Shown here: piece after piece, positions 1 to 7,250 of the stretch
Layout: each line of letters starts with the position of its first letter
Numbering within the stretch: position 1 is the first letter of the stretch
From: Polyangium jinanense
Lineage (GTDB): Bacteria > Myxococcota > Polyangia > Polyangiales > Polyangiaceae
Length of the DNA stretch: 64,000 bases
Assembly: GCF_028435365.1 (NCBI RefSeq)
Contig: NZ_JAGTJJ010000047.1
Coordinates: 1 to 64,000, forward strand
Reading direction: 5' to 3'
The notes under the pieces: model-generated
Told to the model about the DNA's origin: nothing
Seen by the model: the letters and a program-made list of their open reading frames with translations, nothing else
The model's database searches: none
Program-made: the position numbers and the translations under genes

Positions 1-114
1 GGCAAGTCCTCCGGAGGACCCCCCGGATCCGTCACCATCAGCCGCGGGCTCGAACGACTGGCACCCGCAGCAGAGATGCTACGGGTGCTCAGGGAGAATG
101 GGCTCGCGAGATGA
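1..114 (+). CDS. C-terminal end of an unidentified protein (partial)
   Basis: Frame 1 is open from the window edge to a TGA at 112-114 and encodes the last 37 residues of a protein, ending ISRGLERLAPAAEMLRVLRE followed by NGLAR. The tail is helical and rich in Leu and Arg. Similar short tails occur on some transposases, but nothing here is diagnostic. The stop codon lies inside the first copy of a 19-bp direct repeat (109-127), so a hairpin-rich repeat element begins directly behind the gene. The function is unknown. Confidence 0.4.
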   Translation, partial: GKSSGGPPGSVTISRGLERLAPAAEMLRVLRENGLAR

Positions 115-127
115 GACCAATGCTCAG
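109..127 (+). repeat. 19-bp direct repeat, left copy flanking repeat element A
   Basis: The 19-mer AGATGAGACCAATGCTCAG is found here and again, perfectly, at 424-442, just outside the two ends of repeat element A. It overlaps the stop codon of the upstream partial gene. It could be a long target-site duplication or a trace of recombination. Confidence 0.7.
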
Positions 128-412
128 AACCAGGGCAAGCCCTGGACCGTTCGTGGAAGAACTGCGCATCGCGCAGTTCTTCCAACAGGCCGCTGGCAAG
201 ACCAGGAAGGTGCGTTTCACGCTGGCGGCGGGCACGTTGCCAGTTGAATCCTCAGCGCCGCGGTCTTGATGGGCAGGGTCGTCGTTGGTCTTGACCTGGC
301 CTGTTCGGTGAACTGCGCGCTGCGCAGTTCATCGACCCCGGGTCCAGCGCTTGCGCTGGTCCAGGTCCAGGGGCGGATAGCCCCGGTGGGGTCTGGGGCA
401 AAGCCCCAGCGC
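128..412 (-). repeat. hairpin-rich intergenic repeat element, copy A (inverted relative to copy B)
   Basis: This 285-bp stretch contains no convincing gene and is built from nested hairpins: a CCAGGGC/GCCCTGG stem near 131, GAACTGCGC/GCGCAGTTC stems at 159-179 and 310-330, a CCAGCGC/GCGCTGG stem near 344-360, and GGGGC stems at 369-412. Its reverse complement aligns along most of its length with 14230-14534, including the GACGACCCTGCC and ACCAGCGCAAGCGCTGG blocks. Compared with copy B it lacks the terminal arm on its low-coordinate side. Both copies fill spaces between a plus-strand gene end and a minus-strand gene end. It may be a miniature inverted-repeat element or a REP/BIME-like structure that now serves as a bidirectional terminator. 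Confidence 0.75.
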
Positions 413-423
413 AGCGCCTCCCA

Positions 424-442
424 AGATGAGACCAATGCTCAG
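424..442 (+). repeat. 19-bp direct repeat, right copy flanking repeat element A
   Basis: This is an exact second copy of the 19-mer at 109-127, on the other side of repeat element A. The two copies start 315 bp apart. It is not seen next to copy B at 14230-14534. Confidence 0.7.
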
Positions 443-486
443 GGCTTGTCCATACGCTGCGCCGCGCGCCCGGGAAGAGCGGTTCG

Positions 487-858
487 CTACCGAGGGAAGA
501 ACGACGCCTGCTGAAATCGTAGGCCGGAAAGGATCTGCTCCACCCGCTCGTCGGACAGCGCCCCGATGCGCTCGCCGAGCCGTGCCTTCTCGACCGAAGA
601 GATCTGCGACACGACCACGACACTCTGCTTCGGCAGATTTCCTTCGCCCACGTCGAGCAGCACGTTCCCAGGCTCGTTTGCTCGGTGCAAGTTCGAGGTC
701 AACGCGCACACGACCACGGTATGGATGCGCGAGTGGTTGAAGACATCGTCCTGAACCACCACATGGGGATGCGCGAAGCCCGGAACGGATCCTCGCGATT
801 CGTCCGGCTCGATCCAGAACAGATCCCCCCGGTGGATTGTCGCGGCACCCGTACCCAT
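487..858 (-). CDS. PemK/MazF-family endoribonuclease toxin, apparently orphan
   Basis: The 123-residue product has the layout of the MazF/PemK mRNA interferase family. An early RGDLFWIEPD segment corresponds to the family's RGDI/VWW strand, HPHVVVQDD follows, VVVCALTSN is a core strand, and PKQSVVVVSQISSVEK is the conserved late strand and helix. Family members cut mRNA at short sequences and are normally neutralised by a small MazE-like antitoxin encoded just upstream. No such gene is visible: the start ATG (856-858) directly abuts the TGA (859-861) of an MFS transporter gene on the same strand, so it is probably translated by coupling to that gene. It could be a domesticated regulator or draw on an antitoxin encoded elsewhere. 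Family assignment is fairly safe; activity is inferred. Confidence 0.8.
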   Translation of the reverse strand: MGTGAATIHRGDLFWIEPDESRGSVPGFAHPHVVVQDDVFNHSRIHTVVVCALTSNLHRANEPGNVLLDVGEGNLPKQSVVVVSQISSVEKARLGERIGALSDERVEQILSGLRFQQASFFPR

Positions 859-2205
859 TCAATGCCCCGCGGGAAGAGCAGCCTTTTTGCTATCGTCGGA
901 GGTCACGCTGAAGGGCGCGAGGAACGCAAAGAGCACCGGCGGGATGGACGCGAAGAGCACGATCGTGAAGAAATGCGCGTGCCCCACGGCCTCCTGAATG
1001 GGCCCGCTGATCATCCCCGTGAACATCATGCTGAGGCCCATGATCCCGGTCGCGAACGCATAGTGGGCGGTCTTGTACGGCCCGGGCGCGAGCTGCTGCA
1101 TCATATAGACCATGTGCCCGACCGAGCCGAACCCATAGCCGAATTTCTCGATCGTCACCACGGCCGTGATGAGCCAGAGGCTCTCGGGGCGGGCGTGGCT
1201 GAGGTAAAAATACGTCAGGTGCGGGACGTTGAGGGCCAGCGCGAGGAGCACGAACGAGCGCTTCAGCCCGAGCCGCCCGCAAAAGAGCCCGCCGAGCAGC
1301 GCCCCGACGATGAAGCCGCCCGTGCCGAACGTGCCGTTGATGTTGCCGAGCGCCTCGTTGTCGAGCCCGAGGCCTCCCACCTCGCGTGCGTCGAGCATGA
1401 ACAGGGGCCCGATCTTCTCGATGAGCCCCTCACCGAACCGATAAAAGAAGACGACGAGCAGCATCATCACGATGTGCTTCTTCTTGAAGAAGCTCGCGAA
1501 TGCGTCGGCGAAGGTCCGCGCCGCGTCCCCAATCCCGCTCGGCGCGTCCTCCGCCTTGCCGCCGGTGGGCAGGACGTTGATGTGCCAAACGCCGGAGATG
1601 CCCATCAGCGCGGCGAGCAAGCCCATCACCACCATCCATGATTTCGCCCAGCCGAGCCCGAGCCCGTCGTGGAGCCAGCCCGTGAACGTCACGAGCAGCC
1701 CGGAGGCGATCAGGCGGCCAATGTTCCAGGCGAGCCCCTGCACCCCGGCATATTTCGCCTGGTCGGTCTCCGACATCGAGCTGATGTAGATGCCGTCCGC
1801 GGCAATGTCCTGCGTCGCCGAGGCGAAACCCGTGATCCAGAAAAACGCGAGCGTCGGACCGAGATAACTCGGGAGCGAAAGCGAAAGCGCCACGCAGCCG
1901 AGCGTGACCATCATGAGGAATTCCATACAGAGCACAAAAAAGCGCTTGGTCCTGAACATCTCCACCACGGGCGACCAGAGCGGCTTGATCACCCACGGCA
2001 GGTACATCGAGCTCGTGTAGAGCGTGATGTCCGTATTCGAGAGGCCGAGGTTCTTGTACATGATGGCCGCGACCACGGAGACCGTGATCATCGGCGTGCC
2101 CATCGCGACGTAGAGCGAAGGCACCCACAACATCGGGTGCCGCCTCTTTGCATCCGAAGGCGCGGGCTCGGCGCTCGCCGGCGCCGCGGCGGGGAGGTCG
2201 GTCAT
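859..2205 (-). CDS. MFS transporter, AmpG-like
   Basis: This 448-residue protein has about 12 hydrophobic segments after a hydrophilic Ala/Pro-rich N-terminus. The segment MYLPWVIKPLWSPVVEMF and the ATQDIAADG motif resemble the first-helix-pair and D-x-A-x-D features of AmpG-type permeases, which import muropeptides or other sugar-derived compounds through the inner membrane. The neighbouring GH6 cellulase gene, 50 bp upstream on the same strand, makes a sugar substrate such as a cello-oligosaccharide plausible, but this rests on context alone. The TGA stop is immediately followed by the ATG of the MazF-like gene, so the two are probably cotranscribed. The family is clear; the substrate is not. 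Confidence 0.75.
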   Translation of the reverse strand: MTDLPAAAPASAEPAPSDAKRRHPMLWVPSLYVAMGTPMITVSVVAAIMYKNLGLSNTDITLYTSSMYLPWVIKPLWSPVVEMFRTKRFFVLCMEFLMMVTLGCVALSLSLPSYLGPTLAFFWITGFASATQDIAADGIYISSMSETDQAKYAGVQGLAWNIGRLIASGLLVTFTGWLHDGLGLGWAKSWMVVMGLLAALMGISGVWHINVLPTGGKAEDAPSGIGDAARTFADAFASFFKKKHIVMMLLVVFFYRFGEGLIEKIGPLFMLDAREVGGLGLDNEALGNINGTFGTGGFIVGALLGGLFCGRLGLKRSFVLLALALNVPHLTYFYLSHARPESLWLITAVVTIEKFGYGFGSVGHMVYMMQQLAPGPYKTAHYAFATGIMGLSMMFTGMISGPIQEAVGHAHFFTIVLFASIPPVLFAFLAPFSVTSDDSKKAALPAGH

Positions 2206-2255
2206 GCCACGATGCTACGTGGAGGAACGGCCCCCTGTCTCGGAAAAACGACGCT

Positions 2256-3266
2256 TCAGGGTTTGGCGCGTTGCGAAAGCCCGAGCGCATACTCGGGCCA
2301 CCACTCCCCCGCGCGCGGGCCGCCGTTGCAAGCCCCGTCCGATTCGCCGGGGAGCTTGATCCATAGATACGCATCCACGAGCGGCTCCCCCGTCTCGGTC
2401 GTCGGCGACTTGCCGAGCGCGCGTCCATCGGGGTTGCACCATTGCAGCTCCTTCGTGGGCCCGTTCCCGTTCCGGCTCGTGTCGACGATGAACGGCTTGC
2501 CGGAGAGCAGCGTTGAAATTTGCTTTCCGTACGCGACGCTCTCCTCCGTGGTCACGAAATTGGAGACGTTCAGCGCGAATCCGCGGGCCTTTTCGACCCC
2601 CGCGGCGCGCAGGCGCTCGGCCATCACGGGCGGGGGTTGCCATTTCGCGTTGCCCGCGTCGATGTACACGGAGACCGCGCCGCTCTGCCCGAGGACGGTC
2701 ACTGCGTCGGCGAGGAGCCCGAGGCGCTCCTCTTGTTGTTCGGGCGTGAGACAGTCTTTGAGGAGCCCGAGCGCGTCCGGCTCCAGAATCACGACCGCGC
2801 GGCGTCCGCCGATCCCCCGGGCGAATTTCCGGATCCAGGCCTTGTATGCCTCCGCGGCCGAGGCCCCGCCCGCCGAGTGATTGCCGCAGTCCCGGTGTGG
2901 GATGTCGTACGCGACGAAGAGCCCGAGCGCGCCGGCCGCGGCGATCTCCGACATGCGCGCGTCCACGTCCGCCGTGACGTCCTGGTTCCAGTCCCCGAAC
3001 CAAAAGGACTGCGGCTCGCGGGCGATTTTTTCGATCATGGCCGCGTCGTCGGGACGGGAGCCGCGCCACGCTTCGACTTGCCTCCGCGCGGAAGATGCCG
3101 GATCGACGAAAAGGCGCGCTCCGGTGAACGGGTTTTCCCCGGGAGCGGGCGACGCCGCGCTTCCTTGCGCTCCCATCTCCGCCGCGCCGCCTTGCGGCCT
3201 CGGGATACATGCGCAGAGGAGCGCCGCGGAGGCGACCCAGGAGAGGACATACGGACGCCGAGCCAT
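2256..3266 (-). CDS. GH6 cellulase (endoglucanase/cellobiohydrolase) lipoprotein
   Basis: The protein hydrolyses beta-1,4-glucan and belongs to glycoside hydrolase family 6. Both family signatures are present: VAYDIPHRDCGNHSAGG and VVILEPDALG, the latter containing the catalytic Asp. Substrate-cleft motifs SVYIDAGNAKW, VDTSRNGNGP, WCNPDGRALG and AYLWIKLPGESDGAC follow. The start at 3266 was chosen because it gives MARRPYVLSWVASAALLCAC, a lipoprotein signal with a lipobox at residues 17-20; longer in-frame starts only add residues ahead of it. At 336 residues it is essentially a signal plus catalytic domain with no carbohydrate-binding module. It is divergent from the c-heme lipoprotein gene, with about 220 bp between the starts. 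Confidence 0.93.
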   Translation of the reverse strand: MARRPYVLSWVASAALLCACIPRPQGGAAEMGAQGSAASPAPGENPFTGARLFVDPASSARRQVEAWRGSRPDDAAMIEKIAREPQSFWFGDWNQDVTADVDARMSEIAAAGALGLFVAYDIPHRDCGNHSAGGASAAEAYKAWIRKFARGIGGRRAVVILEPDALGLLKDCLTPEQQEERLGLLADAVTVLGQSGAVSVYIDAGNAKWQPPPVMAERLRAAGVEKARGFALNVSNFVTTEESVAYGKQISTLLSGKPFIVDTSRNGNGPTKELQWCNPDGRALGKSPTTETGEPLVDAYLWIKLPGESDGACNGGPRAGEWWPEYALGLSQRAKP

Positions 3267-3488
3267 CCTTATCGTGTAGTGCCAGTCGAGCTTGGGGGGC
3301 AACGGGCGCATCACACGTCAAGCACATTTCGGCTTCCCCCGCGCCGTCATTGTCGCGCGGATGGATTTTTCTCCGCCCCTGGGAATGCGGCGCGTGGCAC
3401 CCGGGCCGGCGAAAAAACGCGTGCAGAAGGCGGGCGCTCCGTGAGAATGTTGGCGCTGCTCTCGATCTTTTTAAACAGGAGGCGAGCG

Positions 3489-5432
3489 ATGCGATTCATC
3501 GGGGCATGCTTCATCTTGGGTATCGGCATGGCCGTCGGCTGTTCGGCGGGGGGCGGGGGCGACAAGACGCCCGCGGGGTCCGGCGGCTCGGGCGCATCGG
3601 GAGGCCAAGGCCAGGGCGGAAACGGCGGCGACATCTTCAATCCCTCGGGCGGGATGGGCGCGGCGGGCGGCGGTCCGGTCGGCGGCGACGTGATCGTGAA
3701 CGCGAACTGCCAGGCGAACTGCGACGATTTCCCTGCCGATCCGATCTTCGACGGGAATGCCCCCTCGAACGCCCCCGATCTCTTCGGCGAGCCCGACAAT
3801 TACACGCCCGGGCTCTGCATCGTCGAGCCACACCTCGGAGAGGGGGGCAAACCCGGCGCGTTGTTCCCGGCAAACTGGCTGCGCGTCCGGTTCCGCGTCA
3901 AACCCGCGGGCGGCGAGAACCTCTTCGAGATCCGCCTCAAGGCGCCGAACCAGAAGAACTCGCTCGTCGCCTACTCGGCGAGCCCGGTCTGGGCCATGCC
4001 GAAGGAGATCTGGGAGGCCATCGGTGTCAAGGGTGGCGCCATCGATCAAGAGATCCAGGTGACCATCCGCGGCGTGAACTCGCAGAACCCCGGCACGCCC
4101 ACGGGCGCCACGGGCACGTTCACGATCGCGCCCGTGACGGCGGGCGGATCCATGGTGTACTGGGCTTCGACCTCGTCCGACGTCACGCCGACGACGAGCA
4201 AGCTCGTCGGCTTCTACGTCGGCGACGAGACCACGATCGACGCACTCACCATCCCGCAGGTCCAGCAGGGCGGCATCCTCGCCGAGGGCGGGCGCGAGCT
4301 GCGTGGCAAGTACTCCGATCCCAAGGGCGTGCCCCAGGGGCGCGTGCAGTGCATCGGCTGCCACGTTTCGACGCCCGATGGCAAGGCCGTCGGATACACC
4401 GATCACTGGCCCTGGAACAACGTCGTCAGCGGCATCGAGGAGGACAAGGCGGGCGAGGTGCCGGCTTATTTCTCCCCGGGCGCGCAGCGGCTCTTGAGCC
4501 AGCCGTGGCTCGGCATGATGACGTTCTCCAAGGCGGTCTGGGGCGCCGGCAATCGTATCGCGATCACACCGTACGCGAACCGGAATGTCGACATCGGCTT
4601 CACCGATAGCGCCGGCTACGGCTCGGACCGGCTCGCCTGGTTCGACCTCGAGACGAACGTGAACATTCCCTGGACCGAGGGGCAGAGCGGCCCGACGAAC
4701 GACGCGATCAAGAGCGCGCAGGGCACGGCGTGGGGTTTCCTCCAGACGTCTGGCGAGTCGCAGGGCATCGTCGCCCCGAATTGGAGCCACGACGGTCAGA
4801 CCATCGTGTACACGTCGGCAGGAAAATCCCAGGATGGCCGCATCGCCGACAATGTCGAGACCGACATCAAGACGGTCCCCTACAACAATCGCCAGGGCGG
4901 CACGGTCACGCCGGTGCAAGGTGCGGCAACGCCGGGTGTGTCCGAGTATTACCCCTCGTTCTCGGCGGACGACAAGCTCATCGCATACAATCGCGCGGGC
5001 AATACGACTGGAAAGATCTACTATCGGCCCGACGGCGAGGTGTACGTCATCCCGACGGGCGGCGGGACGCCCATCCGCCTCGCGGCGAACGACCCGCCGG
5101 CGTGCACGAACCAGACGAGCCCCGGCCTCATCAATAGCTGGGCGAAATGGTCCCCCACGGTGCTCGGGGGCGTGCCGAACGGCAAGACCTACTACTGGCT
5201 GATCTTCTCCTCGGCGCGGGATTACCCGGGCGCGTTCATCGTGCCGCCGAACCAGTACAGCCCGGCGGACACGCGCTCCTCGCAGCTCTACATGACGGCC
5301 ATCGTGCGCGACGCGCAGGGCAACTACGTGACCTACCCGGCCGTCTACATCTGGAACCAGGATCCGAAGACGAGCAACCTGACGCCGGCCTGGGACATCT
5401 TCGACATCCCGCCCCCGCCCCCGCCCAAGTAA
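3489..5432 (+). CDS. lipoprotein with one c-type heme motif and TolB/PD40-like beta-propeller repeats
   Basis: The 647-residue product starts at an ATG preceded by a strong CAGGAGG site and opens with MRFIGACFILGIGMAVGC, a lipoprotein signal with Cys18 at the cleavage site, then a Gly-rich linker. A beta-rich central region follows. A single CIGCH (CxxCH) heme c attachment motif sits at about residues 288-292. The C-terminal half has TolB/PD40-like blades such as NWSHDGQTIVYTS and SFSADDKLIAYNRAG, and the chain ends in a poly-Pro stretch. The role is unknown. A heme c lipoprotein inside a cellulase island might serve electron transfer or sensing, but no lytic polysaccharide monooxygenase is visible nearby. 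A strong terminator follows. Confidence 0.75.
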   Translation: MRFIGACFILGIGMAVGCSAGGGGDKTPAGSGGSGASGGQGQGGNGGDIFNPSGGMGAAGGGPVGGDVIVNANCQANCDDFPADPIFDGNAPSNAPDLFGEPDNYTPGLCIVEPHLGEGGKPGALFPANWLRVRFRVKPAGGENLFEIRLKAPNQKNSLVAYSASPVWAMPKEIWEAIGVKGGAIDQEIQVTIRGVNSQNPGTPTGATGTFTIAPVTAGGSMVYWASTSSDVTPTTSKLVGFYVGDETTIDALTIPQVQQGGILAEGGRELRGKYSDPKGVPQGRVQCIGCHVSTPDGKAVGYTDHWPWNNVVSGIEEDKAGEVPAYFSPGAQRLLSQPWLGMMTFSKAVWGAGNRIAITPYANRNVDIGFTDSAGYGSDRLAWFDLETNVNIPWTEGQSGPTNDAIKSAQGTAWGFLQTSGESQGIVAPNWSHDGQTIVYTSAGKSQDGRIADNVETDIKTVPYNNRQGGTVTPVQGAATPGVSEYYPSFSADDKLIAYNRAGNTTGKIYYRPDGEVYVIPTGGGTPIRLAANDPPACTNQTSPGLINSWAKWSPTVLGGVPNGKTYYWLIFSSARDYPGAFIVPPNQYSPADTRSSQLYMTAIVRDAQGNYVTYPAVYIWNQDPKTSNLTPAWDIFDIPPPPPPK

Positions 5433-5441
5433 TATAATGAG

Positions 5442-5518
5442 GAGGCGGCCCCTCCCTGGGTTTTACCCGCATCCGAGGTAAAACTTTCGCATACGGGTAA
5501 AACCCTCCGGGCCGCCTC
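5442..5518 (+). terminator. large hairpin downstream of the heme lipoprotein gene
   Basis: GAGGCGGCC at 5442 pairs with GGCCGCCTC ending at 5518, and the arms continue inward through GGGTTTTACCCG and CGGGTAAAACCC, giving a long interrupted stem. It begins 9 bp after the stop codon of the heme lipoprotein gene and ends about 90 bp before the next gene. No T-tract follows. Confidence 0.65.
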
Positions 5519-5609
5519 GCTCCACCGCACCCGTGCGTCAATTTTTTTGCGCACGACCCGCATGCGGCGGTTGTAAGAGATACGGTAAATCGTGTAGTGT
5601 GCCTAATTC

Positions 5610-7199
5610 ATGGACCGCCGCTTCTCGGGGGCGCTGTCGCGCGCCGTGTCCGTCGCCTTGTTTCATTTTGTCGTCGCCACCGCGCGGGTGGCAAACGCGG
5701 AGCCGAACGACGACGCTGCGCTCGATCTGGCGAAAAAAGCAATCGAGGCGGATTATTTGGGCACCAAGTTCGCCGAGGCGGAGAAAAAGCTCAAACAGGC
5801 GCTCACGCTCTGCGGCCCGAAGTCCTGTTCGAACAAGGTGGTGGCGCGGCTGCACCGGGACCTCGGCGTCGTTTATGCCGGCGGGATGAGCAAGATCGAG
5901 GAGGGGAAGGCCGAGTTCGTCGCGGCGCTCAAGGCCGATCCCGAGATCACGCTCGATCCGGATCTCACCTCCGAGGAGATCGAGACCGTCTTCAAGGACG
6001 CAAAAGCTGCGGCCGGCATCGGCGGCGGAGGCAATCCCGAGTCTCCGCCCCCGAACCCGACACCGAACCCAGGGCCTGTCGCGCCCGCACCGGCGCAAGG
6101 CGATCTCGTGCACACGCCCCCGCCCGAGCAGACGGTGATGACGCCGGTCCCGATCTATACGGAGCTGCCAGACGGCGTGGAGGCCACGAAGGTCGTGCTC
6201 CAGTATCGGCCTTTCGGCGCCTCGGCCTGGAAGACGCTGGAGATGCCGAAGGTGACGCAGGGGTATGGAGTCGAGGTCCCCTGTCTCGACGTCGGCAGCG
6301 TGACCGGGCAGCTCAAATATTTCATTCAGGCTTTCGACAAGGACAACAACGTCGTCGCTTTTGCCGGCACCCGGAAAGATCCGCTGAACGTGGCGATCAA
6401 GCTCCAGATTGAAGGCGCCTCGCCTTCGCTCCCGGGGCAGGCGCCGCCCGCGAAGTGTTCCGAGGCGGCGGATTGCCCGCCGGGGCTGCTCGGGTGTCCC
6501 AAGCCGGGCGAGGAAAAGACCTGCCCGGAGGGAGAGCCCTGCGACAAACCGCCGGAGGCGCCATCCGTCGCCCGGAAGAATTGGGTGACGCTCGGCCTCC
6601 AGCAAGATTTTCTGGGGCTGTCGGGCACGACCGGCACGTGTTCCGGCGGGAACGAGTATAGCTGCTTTTCGGGGGATGATTTCTACGAGGCCATCCCCTA
6701 CGACAAGTCCGGCGGCGAGGTCGCCGGGGGTCTCGCGGTCGCGACCACGCGGATCTTCATCGGGTACGAGCGGGTGTTCGGGAAAAACTTCACGGCCGGG
6801 CTGCGCGCCGGGTTCGTGTTCGGCGGCGGGCCGCAGGCGCCGGGCGGCGCGGCGTTCGTGCCCGTTCACGCCGAGGCGCGGGCGGCCTACTGGTTCGGCG
6901 CCGATCCGTTCGCCGGGACGGGGCTGCGGCCCTTCTTGACGCTCGGCGGCGGGCTCGCGCAGGTCGACGCCTCGGTCAAGGTCACGGTGTACAATACCGA
7001 GCAGGACTTCATCGCGGACAAGAGGCTCGTCCTCGACGCGTGGAAAAAATCGGGCCTCGTCTTCATCGCGGCCGGCGGCGGCGCGATGTACGCGATCCGG
7101 CCGAACACCGGGCCCGTCGCGGAGGTCCGGGTGATGCAGCTCTTCGGCGCCTCGGGCACCACGCTCGGCGCCACGCTTGGGTATTCACACGGCTTCTGA
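5610..7199 (+). CDS. exported protein with TPR-like N-terminus and outer-membrane-barrel-like C-terminus
   Basis: This 529-residue protein has a Sec-type signal ending near ARVANA-EP. A helical, TPR-like part (about 35-140) contains LDLAKKAIEADYLGTKFAEA and repeated four-residue Cys pairs. A Pro-rich spacer, a beta-sandwich-like stretch and a Cys/Pro segment (about 265-325) come next. The C-terminal 200 residues alternate short beta strands with Gly-rich turns (GYERVFGKNFTAGLRAGFVF, YWFGADPFAGTGLRPFLTLG) and end in YSHGF, as expected for an outer-membrane beta barrel. No enzyme motif is seen. Proteins of this layout are common and uncharacterised in myxobacteria. It stands 51 bp before the porin-like gene and may share its transcript. 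Confidence 0.55.
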   Translation: MDRRFSGALSRAVSVALFHFVVATARVANAEPNDDAALDLAKKAIEADYLGTKFAEAEKKLKQALTLCGPKSCSNKVVARLHRDLGVVYAGGMSKIEEGKAEFVAALKADPEITLDPDLTSEEIETVFKDAKAAAGIGGGGNPESPPPNPTPNPGPVAPAPAQGDLVHTPPPEQTVMTPVPIYTELPDGVEATKVVLQYRPFGASAWKTLEMPKVTQGYGVEVPCLDVGSVTGQLKYFIQAFDKDNNVVAFAGTRKDPLNVAIKLQIEGASPSLPGQAPPAKCSEAADCPPGLLGCPKPGEEKTCPEGEPCDKPPEAPSVARKNWVTLGLQQDFLGLSGTTGTCSGGNEYSCFSGDDFYEAIPYDKSGGEVAGGLAVATTRIFIGYERVFGKNFTAGLRAGFVFGGGPQAPGGAAFVPVHAEARAAYWFGADPFAGTGLRPFLTLGGGLAQVDASVKVTVYNTEQDFIADKRLVLDAWKKSGLVFIAAGGGAMYAIRPNTGPVAEVRVMQLFGASGTTLGATLGYSHGF

Positions 7200-7250
7200 T
7201 TCGCCGTGTACGCAAAAATGTTTCGTTCAGGGGTGGTGAGAGGAGCTCCA

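Noticed and set aside
2520..3488. N-terminal extension of the heme lipoprotein reading frame back to 2520
   Set aside because: The extension runs antisense through the GH6 gene. The ATG at 3489 has a strong SD and starts a lipoprotein signal.
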